Shown: piece after piece, positions 32,278 to 41,830 of the stretch
How the letters are laid out: every line of letters begins with the position of its first letter
How positions within the stretch are numbered: position 1 is the first letter of the stretch
Assembly: GCA_903884185.1 (NCBI GenBank)
Contig: CAISDV010000113.1
Location: 1-46,522 of the forward strand
Length of the DNA stretch: 46,522 nt
Origin: an uncultured Chitinophagaceae bacterium
GTDB lineage: Bacteria > Bacteroidota > Bacteroidia > Chitinophagales > Chitinophagaceae
Reading direction: 5' to 3'
Made by a program: the position numbers and the translations under genes
Notes under the pieces: generated by a model
Database searches by the model: none
What the model was told of the DNA's origin: nothing
Seen by the model: only the letters and a program-made list of their open reading frames with translations

Positions 32278-33705
32278 ATGCCTAAATTGCGCCCCATGAG
32301 CCTGGAATTAGAGCAACATAGTTTGCAGGAACAATTTGAACAGCTCATCGCCTCCAGCGATAAACTGCAGATAAGTGAATTCCTGAACGACCAGAACATC
32401 AGTGATGTAGCCGACCTGATCAATGCATACCCCGAATACGAGGCGCAGATCATCGGCAACATGGCCATACACCGTGCTGCCAGTGTATTCAAGATATTGG
32501 ACATCGCGCAGCAAAGAGATATTGTAAAAGAATTGCCTCCATACAAGACCGCAGAATTATTGAATGAACTGCCTGCGGATGACCGTACCGATTTTTTGGA
32601 AGAGCTGCCAAAAGAAGTGATCCGCGACCTGATAAAACTGATAGATCCCGAAGAAAGAAAAATAACACTGAGCCTGCTGGGCTATCCTGAAGATTCTGTG
32701 GGAAGGCTGATGACACCCGACTATGTGTATATATATGCACACAATACGGTAGAAGAAGTGTTTGCCACCATCAGAAAATTTGCCAAGAACAGTGAAACGA
32801 TCGATGTGATCTATGTGATCAATGATAAAGGCGAACTCATAGATGATATTAAGATCAGGGATGTGATCCTTGCTGCGCCTGATAAAAGAGTGGATGAGAT
32901 CATTGATGGACGTATTGTAGCATTGAATGTGAATGACGACCAGGAGCATGCCAACCAGGTATTTAAAATGAATAACCGGGTGGCGTTACCTGTAACAGAT
33001 GATAACAATATTCTTCTTGGCATTGTTACCATCGATGATATGTTGTGGGTAGCAAATGAAGAATATGGAGAGGATATCCAGAAGATAGGTGGTACGGAAG
33101 CATTGGATGAACCTTATTTGGATACACCACTTTTTAAACTGGTTCGCAAAAGAGCAGGTTGGCTGATCGTACTTTTCCTGGGTGAGATGCTGACAGCTAC
33201 CGCCATGGCATACTTTAATGATGAGATCGCTAAAGCAACCATGCTGGCGATGTTTATTCCTTTGATCATGTCGAGTGGTGGTAATAGCGGTTCCCAGGCA
33301 TCTACCCTGATCATACAAGCGATGGCAGTTGGTGAATTAACCATCTCTGATTGGTGGCGCGTGATGCGAAGGGAAATTTTATCCGGGTTATTATTAGGAA
33401 GTATTTTAGGTGTGATAGGTTTTATCCGTATTTCAATCTGGGCAACCTTAATGCACCATGGAGCACTCAGGGATCTTTACGGAGAACATTGGCTGCCACT
33501 TGCTTTTACGGTAGGCGTGGCTCTAATTGGCGTGGTATTATGGGGAACATTAATGGGTTCCATGTTACCTCTTGTATTAAAAAAATTAGGCGCCGATCCG
33601 GCTGTATCTTCTGCACCATTTGTTGCAACGCTGGTGGATGTAACCGGTATCATTATTTATTTCAGCGTAGCCTGGCTAATATTTTTCTCCAACGCACATA
33701 TATAA
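32278..33705 (+). CDS. mgtE: MgtE, magnesium transporter
   Basis: The product is 475 aa from the ATG at 32278; the next ATG, at 32296, is also possible. Layout is an N-terminal helical domain (LPADDRTDFLEELPKEVI), two CBS domains (GRLMTPDYVYIYAHNTVEEV and ALPVTDDNNILLGIVTIDDM) and five membrane helices. The latter include the pore signature PLIMSSGGNSGSQASTLIIQ and KKLGADPAVSSAPFVATLVD. In the family the cytosolic domains sense Mg2+ and close the channel. It is an inner-membrane protein. No M-box-like leader is recognised in the short gap upstream. Confidence 0.96.
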   Translation: MPKLRPMSLELEQHSLQEQFEQLIASSDKLQISEFLNDQNISDVADLINAYPEYEAQIIGNMAIHRAASVFKILDIAQQRDIVKELPPYKTAELLNELPADDRTDFLEELPKEVIRDLIKLIDPEERKITLSLLGYPEDSVGRLMTPDYVYIYAHNTVEEVFATIRKFAKNSETIDVIYVINDKGELIDDIKIRDVILAAPDKRVDEIIDGRIVALNVNDDQEHANQVFKMNNRVALPVTDDNNILLGIVTIDDMLWVANEEYGEDIQKIGGTEALDEPYLDTPLFKLVRKRAGWLIVLFLGEMLTATAMAYFNDEIAKATMLAMFIPLIMSSGGNSGSQASTLIIQAMAVGELTISDWWRVMRREILSGLLLGSILGVIGFIRISIWATLMHHGALRDLYGEHWLPLAFTVGVALIGVVLWGTLMGSMLPLVLKKLGADPAVSSAPFVATLVDVTGIIIYFSVAWLIFFSNAHI

Positions 33706-33707
33706 GA

Positions 33708-34220
33708 TCATTTTCCTTTTCTAATATCTCCTTCAAAAGAAATGGCTTCGCGGTTATTGCTGATCACCTGCAATGAAGCGGATCCGTTTGATGAAATAGT
33801 CAGCGTTATCTGTTGTACATCAATAGCATCTTTTGGTTTTATTAAAATATCCCAGCCTCTCTTTGTTTCATTAACTGTGTATTCAAATTTTACCGATTTG
33901 AACTCAATGCCCCCGCCTTCTAAATTGGCTGGTGCCGAATAAGCACGGCCAAAGTAAGGCAGGTAAGTATTGATGGTATCGCCATTTATTTTCATATGAA
34001 AGCCGCTGCTTAATATTCTGGAACCTCCCCGCATAGGAAGTGCATAAGCAGGTTCAAAAACATAATTCTTTGAAGACACTATATCTTTTATTTTAGCCTC
34101 TTTTTGTGCTTCTTTATCTTTTCTTGATTCCTGGGCTGTTACATTCCCAAGGACAATAATTGTTGCGAAAGCCAATACCAGCAGCCCTTTCATTGTGTAT
34201 TGAAAATAAGGCGTTTTCAT
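33708..34220 (-). CDS. Exported DUF4251 protein
   Basis: This 170-aa protein has a signal peptide (GLLVLAFATIIVLGNVTAQ). Its body matches the DUF4251 pattern: SSKNYVFEPAYALPMRGGS, the YLPYFGRAYSAP core, FEYTVNETKRGWDILIKP and a C-terminal TLTISSNGSASLQVISNNR. The family is common in Bacteroidota, forms a beta-rich periplasmic or outer-surface protein, and has no known function. Two nucleotides separate its end from the convergent mgtE end. Confidence 0.85.
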   Translation of the reverse strand: MKTPYFQYTMKGLLVLAFATIIVLGNVTAQESRKDKEAQKEAKIKDIVSSKNYVFEPAYALPMRGGSRILSSGFHMKINGDTINTYLPYFGRAYSAPANLEGGGIEFKSVKFEYTVNETKRGWDILIKPKDAIDVQQITLTISSNGSASLQVISNNREAISFEGDIRKGK

Positions 34221-34445
34221 ACTATTCTGTTTTATATAAGATGCCCGCTTTCATATTTTCCGTTGATCCTATATCATAAAATTATGCCAAAGAAATCTGC
34301 TTGCCTTACATCAAACTCTATACCGTTATGAGAAATGACCATGTTCATTATTAAGAAACTGCTAATTCGTTGAAAATAAAATGAATATCCTCACAAATTC
34401 ATACCCGAAAGGATTATCTTTCGGCTCTATCAAATCTAACGTGCG

Positions 34446-35204
34446 ATGCTTGTCATCCTTTTATTCTTTTTTGGCCATTGGTTCCTGTCCTTGTTTTTTC
34501 ATTCTTTTTTCCTGCACCGTTATGCTTCCCACCAGATGTATACAACCAGCAAAGGATGGGAAAAGGTATTTTATTTTTCTACCTGGCTGGTACAAGGCTC
34601 TTCTTTCTTAGTACCCCGCGCATATGGCGTGATGCATCGTATGCACCATACATACAGCGACACAGATAAAGACCCGCATTCACCACACTTCTTTAGGGAT
34701 ATCTGGCACATGATGTGGCATACGGTTGTTATTTTTCGTGGCTTTCTCACCCGCAAAAATCTACCTGATCCTGAATTCACCGCTGAATACCTGCCTGTCT
34801 GGGATAAACTCGACAGGTTTGGGCATCATGCACTGACACGTATCGTATTCGGAGCATTGTATACTACTGTTTATATTTTATTTGCACCTAATGCATGGTG
34901 GTTTTTACTGTTGCCAATACATTTAATGATGGGTCCAATACAAGGCGCAATCGTTAACTGGTTCGGGCATAAGTATGGTTATAGCAATTATAATAATGGC
35001 GATCAGTCAAAAAATTCTTCGCCCTGGGGAATATTATTGATGGGGGAATTGTTCCAGAACAATCATCACTATTCAAAATACAGCGCCAATTTTGCAAAGA
35101 AATGGTTTGAGTTTGATACTACTTATTTGGTGATGCGTGTTATGAACAAACTCCGCATCATTAAATTAAAAGTTGTGGTGTTGCCGGTAATTGTTACAAA
35201 GTGA
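34446..35204 (+). CDS. Acyl-CoA/fatty-acid desaturase (delta-9 type)
   Basis: This 252-aa membrane di-iron desaturase has all three histidine boxes: HRYASH (24-29), HRMHH (64-68) and NNHHY (His207, His208). Hydrophobic segments lie before box 1 and between boxes 2 and 3 (FGALYTTVYILFAPNAWWFLLL). It is shorter than typical stearoyl-CoA desaturases of 300 or more residues and lacks a cytochrome b5 domain. It introduces double bonds into acyl chains to tune membrane fluidity. A 225-nt gap separates it from the divergent DUF4251 gene, with no operon partners. Confidence 0.9.
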   Translation: MLVILLFFFGHWFLSLFFHSFFLHRYASHQMYTTSKGWEKVFYFSTWLVQGSSFLVPRAYGVMHRMHHTYSDTDKDPHSPHFFRDIWHMMWHTVVIFRGFLTRKNLPDPEFTAEYLPVWDKLDRFGHHALTRIVFGALYTTVYILFAPNAWWFLLLPIHLMMGPIQGAIVNWFGHKYGYSNYNNGDQSKNSSPWGILLMGELFQNNHHYSKYSANFAKKWFEFDTTYLVMRVMNKLRIIKLKVVVLPVIVTK

Positions 35205-35819
35205 TCAAGGCTTTAGTTTTTTTGAAAGAGATGCTTTGACCTCATCCTGCCATTCCTGTTTTAAAATACTTAGTACAATACTGTCCTTTCTTTGCGAGCT
35301 ATTTCTTGTAGGCATATTGCTTCGTAAAATACCATCCACTTTACAACCAATACTTTTCATTGCCGCAATGCTGCGTACATTATTATTATCTGCACGGAAT
35401 TCTACCCGCTCCATACCCATTTTCTCAAAAGCAAATTGCAATAACAGGTATTTACAATGCTTATTGATCCCCGTGCCACGAAACCGTTCGCCATACCAGG
35501 TATACCCCACTTGCAGGCTTTGATAAGATAACTGGATATCATAAAACCGGGTACTCCCTGCGTATTGCTGCGTTTTTTTATCAAATACAATAAATGCGTA
35601 TTCTTTTTGTTCTTCTCTTCCGTTCAAAGCTGCATGGATATATGCTTTCAGGCCTTCTTCCCCAGCAGCAGTTAGCAATGAAAATTGCCAGGTATCTGGT
35701 TCATGGAGGGCAAATTCAAGCAGATTCGCGTAATCATTTTCCTGCAAAGGGCGCATTAAAACGCAATCATCTTCTAATACATAATTTTCTGAGAAATTAA
35801 ATGCCATCTCCATACTCAA
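35205..35819 (-). CDS. GNAT-family N-acetyltransferase (RimJ/RimL type)
   Basis: This 204-aa protein has LEDDCVLMRPLQENDYANLL, YAFIVFDKKTQQYAGSTRF, LQVGYTWYGERFRGTGINKH (the RxxGxG-like acetyl-CoA loop), ERVEFRADNNNVRSIAAMKSIG and a C-terminal tail. This is the pattern of ribosomal-protein-serine/alanine acetyltransferase-like GNAT enzymes. The real substrate is unknown. It converges on the desaturase, with the two genes abutting end to end. Confidence 0.88.
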   Translation of the reverse strand: MSMEMAFNFSENYVLEDDCVLMRPLQENDYANLLEFALHEPDTWQFSLLTAAGEEGLKAYIHAALNGREEQKEYAFIVFDKKTQQYAGSTRFYDIQLSYQSLQVGYTWYGERFRGTGINKHCKYLLLQFAFEKMGMERVEFRADNNNVRSIAAMKSIGCKVDGILRSNMPTRNSSQRKDSIVLSILKQEWQDEVKASLSKKLKP

Positions 35820-35892
35820 TCGCTTTGTTGATGAGCGCGTAAATTCATTAAAAAAATTGATATTGCATCCTTAATCTAATGACTCTATTATT

Positions 35893-37728
35893 ATGTGCGG
35901 AATTGTAGGCTACACAGGGCACCGGGAAGCATACCCGGTTATTTTAAAAGGGTTAAAACGTCTTGAATACAGGGGGTACGACAGTGCAGGTGTTGCACTT
36001 TTTAATAATGGGCTGCATGTCTATAAAAAGAAAGGAAAAGTGGCGGAACTTGAAGAAAGTGTCATAGGGAAAGACATGCACGCTTTCATGGGTATCGGGC
36101 ATACCCGCTGGGCAACACATGGCGAGCCAAGCGACAGGAATGCACACCCGCAGGTATCTAACAGCGGCGAATTGGCGATGATTCATAATGGAATCATTGA
36201 AAATTATCTCTCCATTAAAAATGACCTTCTTAAAAAGGGATATTCATTTTCGAGTGATACCGATACAGAGGTGTTCCTGAATTTTATTGAGGATATCAAA
36301 AAAAATAATGCATGCGGTCTTGAAGAAGCATTACGTATTGCTCTGAAACGCATCGTTGGTGCTTATTGTATTTTACTGATCTCTGCTGATGATCCTGAAA
36401 CCATTATTGCTGCAAGAAAAGGAAGTCCGCTGGTAATTGGTATCGGCAAAGGAGAACATTTTCTCGCAAGCGATGCATCACCCATTATAGAATACACAAA
36501 AGAAGTGGTGTATGTGAACGACTATGAAATTGCGATCGTTCGCCCAGATGAACTGATATTAAAAAACCTGGGAAATGAAAAGCAAACGCCTTTTATTACC
36601 AAGCTGGATATGGAACTGGCAGCCATTGAGAAAGGTGGTTATGATCATTTCATGCTGAAAGAAATTCATGAACAGCCCGAGACCATTCATGATTGCCTGC
36701 GCGGAAGATTATTACCTGAGACAGGCCAGATAGTGATGAGTGGCGTTGAGAATCATTTGGCTGAACTCATCAATGCACAACGGATCGTGATCGTTGCGTG
36801 CGGTACCAGCTGGCATGCGGGGCTTGTAGCTGAATATATGATCGAAGAACTATGCCGTATACCGGTTGAAGTGGAATATGCGAGTGAGTTTCGTTACCGT
36901 AATCCTGTTATAAATAAAGGTGATGTCATTATTGCCATTTCACAAAGCGGCGAAACAGCAGATACGCTTGTTGCCCTGGAAAGCGCAAAAGAAAAAGGTG
37001 CTTTTATTTTCGGGATCGTGAATGCAGTAGGAAGTAGTATCGCGCGTTTAAGCCATGCAGGAGCGTACACACACGCGGGGCCTGAAATAGGAGTAGCAAG
37101 CACTAAAGCATTTACCGGACAACTGGCAGTACTTACGATGATCGCTCTTAAAATGGGTTACTCCAAAGGCACTATTGACCATGAGCGTTATATTGGATTG
37201 ATGAAAGAACTGGAAGCAGTTCCCGAAAAGTTAAGAGAGATATTAAAAGACACATCTTCGATACAGCGTGTTGCTGAAAAATACAAAGATGCCCGCGATT
37301 TTTTATTTCTTGGGAGAGGATATAATTTTCCCATTGCACTGGAAGGCGCATTAAAGCTGAAAGAAATTTCTTATATCCATGCGGAAGGTTACCCCGCAGC
37401 CGAAATGAAGCACGGCCCTATCGCACTAGTAGATGACCAATTGCCTGTTGTATTTGTTGCCACCAAAGATTCCTATCACCAAAAGATCGTCAGCAACATA
37501 CAGGAAATAAAAGCAAGAAAAGGAAAAGTGATCGCTATAGCCACGCAGGAAGACGCGATGATAGCGAGTATGGCCGATGATACCTTGTTTGTGCCTGATG
37601 CCGATGAATTGATCGCGCCATTGTTGAGTGTTGTTCCCTTACAACTATTAAGTTATTTTGTGGGAGTGGCGAAGGGACTGGATGTAGATAAGCCGAGGAA
37701 TCTTGCGAAAAGTGTCACAGTAGAATAA
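35893..37728 (+). CDS. glmS: GlmS, glucosamine-6-phosphate synthase (isomerising)
   Basis: GlmS makes glucosamine-6-phosphate from fructose-6-phosphate and glutamine, the entry to peptidoglycan and LPS amino sugars. The 611-aa protein has an N-terminal glutaminase with nucleophile Cys2 (CGIVGYTG), GIGHTRWATHG and two SIS domains (VACGTSWHAGLVAEYM; AISQSGETADTLVAL; FLGRGYNFPIALEGALKLKE). It ends in the NLAKSVTVE C-tail characteristic of the family. No glmS ribozyme is expected or seen in this phylum. A DUF4954 gene follows after a 96-nt repeat-filled gap. Confidence 0.98.
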   Translation: MCGIVGYTGHREAYPVILKGLKRLEYRGYDSAGVALFNNGLHVYKKKGKVAELEESVIGKDMHAFMGIGHTRWATHGEPSDRNAHPQVSNSGELAMIHNGIIENYLSIKNDLLKKGYSFSSDTDTEVFLNFIEDIKKNNACGLEEALRIALKRIVGAYCILLISADDPETIIAARKGSPLVIGIGKGEHFLASDASPIIEYTKEVVYVNDYEIAIVRPDELILKNLGNEKQTPFITKLDMELAAIEKGGYDHFMLKEIHEQPETIHDCLRGRLLPETGQIVMSGVENHLAELINAQRIVIVACGTSWHAGLVAEYMIEELCRIPVEVEYASEFRYRNPVINKGDVIIAISQSGETADTLVALESAKEKGAFIFGIVNAVGSSIARLSHAGAYTHAGPEIGVASTKAFTGQLAVLTMIALKMGYSKGTIDHERYIGLMKELEAVPEKLREILKDTSSIQRVAEKYKDARDFLFLGRGYNFPIALEGALKLKEISYIHAEGYPAAEMKHGPIALVDDQLPVVFVATKDSYHQKIVSNIQEIKARKGKVIAIATQEDAMIASMADDTLFVPDADELIAPLLSVVPLQLLSYFVGVAKGLDVDKPRNLAKSVTVE

Positions 37729-37732
37729 ATGT

Positions 37733-37815
37733 AAAATGTTAGATGTACGATTTTAGATGTGATCAACACATCGTACATCCCACATCTAACATCGTACATA
37801 AAAAAACATCGTACA
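37733..37815. repeat. ATGTTAGATGTACGAT inverted repeat module
   Basis: TGTAAAATGTTAGATGTACGA on the left is answered by TCGTACATCCCACATCTAACATCGTACAT on the right, with an extra direct ACATCGTACATAAAAA copy. It starts 5 nt after the glmS stop and is the same family as at 28612-28706 and 41664-41827. Confidence 0.8.
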
Positions 37816-37824
37816 TAAAAAGAT

Positions 37825-40047
37825 ATGCCCCAAAACATCATTAAAAAAACACCCGTTGCCGCGCTTGGTTATAATTTCATTGGGAAGGAATATATCCCAA
37901 AGGGGAAAGATGAATATTACCTGCGTGAGATGCAGGACAGAAGTGGCATCAGTTATCGCCATCTCACCGCTTACGAAACAGAAGCATTGGTAAGGAACAG
38001 GAATACGAGTGACGATTGGAGCAAGATATTAGTATCTGATGCTTTTAACCCTGAACTGGTAAAGAACTGTAACTTTTTTGGGTTGGTAAGGATCGGGAAA
38101 CTGGAGCCGCTTTGCCTGGGCTTTAGCGACCTGAAATCTCCTGTTGGATTATATAATTCAACTATCATTAGTTGCGATTTTGGCGATAATGTTGTGATCG
38201 ATAATGTAAATTATCTCTCACATTATATCATTGGCAATGAGGTTATCATTGTGAATGTGAATGAGCTGGTGACCACCAACCACGCCAAATTCGGCAATGG
38301 TATTTTGAAGGAAGGAGAAAATGAAAATGTGCGGATATGGATGGAAGTGTGTAATGAAAATGGTGGCAGGCGGGTGATTCCTTTCAATGGCATGTTGCCC
38401 GGTGATGCTTATTTATGGAGTAAATACAGGGATGATGATGCTTTGCTTAAAAAATTCCAGGACTTCACAGAACTCAAATTCAATAAGAAAAGAGGATATT
38501 ACGGTAAAGTTGGACACCGTACCGTTATCAAAAATTGTGCGATCATCAAAGATGTTTGGATCGGAAATGATGCATATATCAAAGGCGCGAATAAACTAAA
38601 GAATCTTACCATCAACTCAGGTGAAGAAGGAAGATCACAGATCGGTGAAGGCTGCGAATTAGTAAATGGGATTATTGGTTATGGATGCAGGATATTTTAT
38701 GGTGTGAAGGCTGTACGTTTTATCATGGCGCCGCACTCACAATTAAAATATGGTGCAAGGCTGATCAATTCATACCTCGGCAATAATGCTACTATATCCT
38801 GCTGCGAAGTGTTGAATTCGTTGATCTTCCCGGCACATGAACAGCATCACAACAACTCTTTCTTATGTGCAGCGCTTATCATGGGACAAAGTAATATTGC
38901 TGCAGGGGCTACTTTAGGATCGAACCATAATTCCAGGAGCAATGATGGTGAAATGATCGCAGGGCGCGGGTTCTGGCCGGGACTATGTGTGAGCCTGAAA
39001 CACAATTCAAAATTTGCCAGCTATACTATTATTGCCAAAGGCGATTATATGGCTGAGTTAAATATACCTATCCCCTTCTCGCTTGTCAGCAATGATACTA
39101 CCCATGACCGGCTGATAGTGATGCCGGGTTACTGGTTTTTTCACAATATGTATGCATTGGAGCGGAACAGTACAAAATATGTTGACAGGGATAAGCGAAC
39201 AGAAAGGATACAGTATTTTGAATATGATTACCTGGCGCCCGATACAATAAATGAATTATTTCATGCCATACAGTTGCTGGAAGAATTTACCGGGAGGGCA
39301 TGGCTGAAAAAACAATCCCCTTCTAAAAAGCACTCACCTGCCGCCTGCCTTGCAAAAGGAAAAGAATTATTGAACGATAAAAAAAATATTGTTGATGAGC
39401 TAGAGATCACAGCAGATGATTTTGAAAATGCGAAAAGAAAGACAGTCCTTATAAAAGCGTGGCAGTCGTATTCCTTATTCAAAGAGCTGATCAACTATTA
39501 CGGAGCTTTACAGTTCTTAGATTTCATGCAAAAAAAATCATTCCGCTCATTGGGTGATGTGACAAAGGCCTTGCCCGGAAAATTACAAAGGGATGAATGG
39601 CTGAATATTGGCGGGCAGTTAATGCCAACTTCAGTAGTAAACACTTTAAAGGAAAAGATCAAAACAGGAAAGATCAAATCATGGGACGGTGTGCATGCTT
39701 TTTATGAAGCCGCAGGGAAAAAATATACAGAACAAAAGTTGAAACATGCCCTTGCATCGCTGGCAGAGATCAACAATATCAATCTCAAAAAAGCAGACAA
39801 AAAAACAATTGCTTCTTTGTTCAACAATGCGGTAACAACTAAGGAATGGATGGCCAAAGGAATTTATCATTCCAGGGAAAAAGACTACACTAACAAGTTC
39901 AGAAAAATGGCCTACGATACCAATAAAGAAATGAATGCAGTAATGGGTGAATTAGATAATAACACGTTTATCCAGCAACAATTGGGAGGATTACAAAAGT
40001 TCAAACAGGAAGTTGCATTGTGCCGGAAAAAATTGAAATTGAAATAG
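37825..40047 (+). CDS. DUF4954-family protein with beta-helix (hexapeptide-like) core
   Basis: This 740-aa cytoplasmic protein belongs to the DUF4954 family of Bacteroidota. The middle (about residues 90-430) has many short left-handed beta-helix-like turns: ISCDFGDNVVIDNV, IGNEVIIVNVNELV, VWIGNDAYIKGAN, GCELVNGIIGYGCRIFYG, RLINSYLGNNATISCCEV. These resemble those in sugar-nucleotide acyl- or nucleotidyl-transferases. The C-terminal 250 residues are helical and charged. The function is unknown; a link to amino-sugar metabolism is suggested only by the glmS neighbour. Confidence 0.85.
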   Translation: MPQNIIKKTPVAALGYNFIGKEYIPKGKDEYYLREMQDRSGISYRHLTAYETEALVRNRNTSDDWSKILVSDAFNPELVKNCNFFGLVRIGKLEPLCLGFSDLKSPVGLYNSTIISCDFGDNVVIDNVNYLSHYIIGNEVIIVNVNELVTTNHAKFGNGILKEGENENVRIWMEVCNENGGRRVIPFNGMLPGDAYLWSKYRDDDALLKKFQDFTELKFNKKRGYYGKVGHRTVIKNCAIIKDVWIGNDAYIKGANKLKNLTINSGEEGRSQIGEGCELVNGIIGYGCRIFYGVKAVRFIMAPHSQLKYGARLINSYLGNNATISCCEVLNSLIFPAHEQHHNNSFLCAALIMGQSNIAAGATLGSNHNSRSNDGEMIAGRGFWPGLCVSLKHNSKFASYTIIAKGDYMAELNIPIPFSLVSNDTTHDRLIVMPGYWFFHNMYALERNSTKYVDRDKRTERIQYFEYDYLAPDTINELFHAIQLLEEFTGRAWLKKQSPSKKHSPAACLAKGKELLNDKKNIVDELEITADDFENAKRKTVLIKAWQSYSLFKELINYYGALQFLDFMQKKSFRSLGDVTKALPGKLQRDEWLNIGGQLMPTSVVNTLKEKIKTGKIKSWDGVHAFYEAAGKKYTEQKLKHALASLAEINNINLKKADKKTIASLFNNAVTTKEWMAKGIYHSREKDYTNKFRKMAYDTNKEMNAVMGELDNNTFIQQQLGGLQKFKQEVALCRKKLKLK

Positions 40048-40050
40048 AGA

Positions 40051-40740
40051 TCAGGCAGACCTTTCTTTTACCCATTTTAGCGCCAGCTTTAGTTGTTCTT
40101 CACGGGTGAGGTTTGTATTATCTAAAACAATGGCATCATCTGCTTTACGTAAAGGGCTTACTTCGCGGTTACTATCCATATAATCCCTCATTTCAAGATT
40201 TTCTTTTACATCTTCTATGGAGATATTGTGATTTTTCTCGTACAACTCTTTAAACCTTCTTTCTACACGTACATCCGGATCAGCGGTAACAAATATTTTT
40301 AATTCGGCATCCGGGAAAACAGTGGTACCAATATCACGCCCGTCCATCACGATCCCTTTTTTCTTTCCCATTTTTTGCTGCTGTACAACTGCAAATTCAC
40401 GCACTTCCTTTATTGCAGCCACATCGCTTACTTTTTCGCTTACCAGCATATCCCTGATAAATGATTCAATGTTTTCATCATTCAATAAAATATCGCTGTT
40501 GCCTGTCTGATCATTCATTTCAAAATCAAGTGCGATCTCCTGCAAAGCCATATTCACTTCTTTTGTATGGTTCCAGTTGATATGCTCACGCAAAAAATAT
40601 AAGGTAATGGCACGGTACATTGCCCCGCTGTCAACAAAAGTGTAATTCAGCTCTTTTGCCAATTGTTTGGCGAGGGTACTTTTACCACAGGAGGAAAAAC
40701 CATCAATGGCAATTACTATTTTTTTAGCCTTTAACATCAT
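40051..40740 (-). CDS. cmk: Cmk, (d)CMP kinase
   Basis: Cmk phosphorylates CMP and dCMP with ATP. The 229-aa protein has the P-loop GFSSCGKSTLAKQLAKEL, the CMP-binding YTFVDSGAMYRA segment, MDGRDIGTTVFPDAELKIF, and a REEQLKLALKWV C-terminus. It is monocistronic on the minus strand, downstream of dapA but separated from it by a terminator. Confidence 0.97.
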   Translation of the reverse strand: MMLKAKKIVIAIDGFSSCGKSTLAKQLAKELNYTFVDSGAMYRAITLYFLREHINWNHTKEVNMALQEIALDFEMNDQTGNSDILLNDENIESFIRDMLVSEKVSDVAAIKEVREFAVVQQQKMGKKKGIVMDGRDIGTTVFPDAELKIFVTADPDVRVERRFKELYEKNHNISIEDVKENLEMRDYMDSNREVSPLRKADDAIVLDNTNLTREEQLKLALKWVKERSA

Positions 40741-40754
40741 TATTGATTTGATAC

Positions 40755-40777
40755 AAAAATCCCGCTATCAGCGGGAT
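40755..40777 (-). terminator. Intrinsic terminator overlapping the dapA stop codon
   Basis: On the minus strand ATCCCGC/GCGGGAT (40777-40771 with 40765-40759) forms a 7-bp stem whose 5-nt loop contains the TGA stop of dapA (40770-40768). TTTTT follows. The last codons of dapA are therefore part of its own terminator. Confidence 0.8.
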
Positions 40778-41661
40778 AATTTTTCGGCTACGAATTTTTT
40801 TATCTTTTGTTGCAATTCCTTGCTTACAGGTACAACGGGCAGGCGAAGCGAATTTTCTATCAATCCCAGTTCATATAGAAATGCTTTTACGCCGGCTGGA
40901 TTATTTTCTGCAAACAAATGATCATATGCTTCCAGTAATTTGTAATGCTGTGCTGTTGCATTTGCGAAATCATTCTTCAATGACAAGCGAACTATTTCTG
41001 AGTATTGTTTTGGAAAACAATTAGCAGCTACACTGATCACACCATCCATTCCGCATGCGATCTGTGAAAGTCCGAGTCCATCATCACCACTCACCACCAA
41101 AAAATCTTTTGGCCTGTCGCGCAGTATTTCCATGCATTGCTGCATATCGCCACTGGCTTCCTTCATACCTGCAATATTAGGCACTTCATACGCCAGCCTG
41201 GTAGTAGTAGCAGCGCTCATATTACGGCCGGTTCTTCCCGGCACATTATATAATATGATGGGCTTGGGTGATGCTTCTGCCAAAGCTTTATAGTGAAGGA
41301 ATAAACCTTCCTGTGAAGGCTTGCTGTAATACGGAGATGCACTCAACACTGCTGTAGCTTTATCAAGGGGAAATGATTGCAGGTCCTTGATCAATGCATG
41401 TGTATTATTGCCACCAATACCTACCACAATGGGTACACGGCCATTTACCTTTTCATTGGTATAATGAATGATATCCAACTTTTCCTGCTTCTCTAATGTA
41501 GGTGTTTCACCTGTTGTTCCAAGTGTTACCACATACTCTGCACCACCTTCAATAACAAAGTCGATCACTTTGCCCAGTGCAGTAAAATCTACTTCAAGGT
41601 TTGATTTGAACGGTGTAACTAATGCCACACCTGTACCTTTTAATTTTGAACGTAAAGACAT
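40768..41661 (-). CDS. dapA: DapA, 4-hydroxy-tetrahydrodipicolinate synthase
   Basis: DapA condenses pyruvate with aspartate semialdehyde, the first dedicated step to lysine and meso-diaminopimelate. The 297-aa TIM barrel has LGTTGETPTL (pyruvate site), ILYNVPGRTGRNMS (Tyr139) and the Schiff-base Lys167 in GMKEASGDM. It lies downstream of accA across a 169-nt gap that consists mostly of repeats. Confidence 0.95.
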   Translation of the reverse strand: MSLRSKLKGTGVALVTPFKSNLEVDFTALGKVIDFVIEGGAEYVVTLGTTGETPTLEKQEKLDIIHYTNEKVNGRVPIVVGIGGNNTHALIKDLQSFPLDKATAVLSASPYYSKPSQEGLFLHYKALAEASPKPIILYNVPGRTGRNMSAATTTRLAYEVPNIAGMKEASGDMQQCMEILRDRPKDFLVVSGDDGLGLSQIACGMDGVISVAANCFPKQYSEIVRLSLKNDFANATAQHYKLLEAYDHLFAENNPAGVKAFLYELGLIENSLRLPVVPVSKELQQKIKKFVAEKLSR

Positions 41662-41663
41662 TT

Positions 41664-41827
41664 TTTAATTTAAGATTTACAATATACGATTTACGATTTG
41701 CTTAAATTCCTATTCTGTTGTTATGTACGATGTTAGACTTGTCCGCCTCAGGAGGATGTACGGTGTAAGATGTGTAAATTATTTGCGATGACCTACATCT
41801 AACATCTCACATCGTAAATCGTACATT
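41664..41827. repeat. Composite ACGATTTACGATTT and ATGTTAGA/TCTAACAT repeat module
   Basis: The accA-dapA gap begins with AATTTAAGATTTACAATATACGATTTACGATTT and continues with TGTACGATGTTAGACTTG on the left and ACATCTAACATCTCACATCGTAAATCGTACAT on the right. Inverted arms can form a long stem. The right arm ends 4 nt from the accA stop codon. Confidence 0.8.
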
Positions 41828-41830
41828 TCC

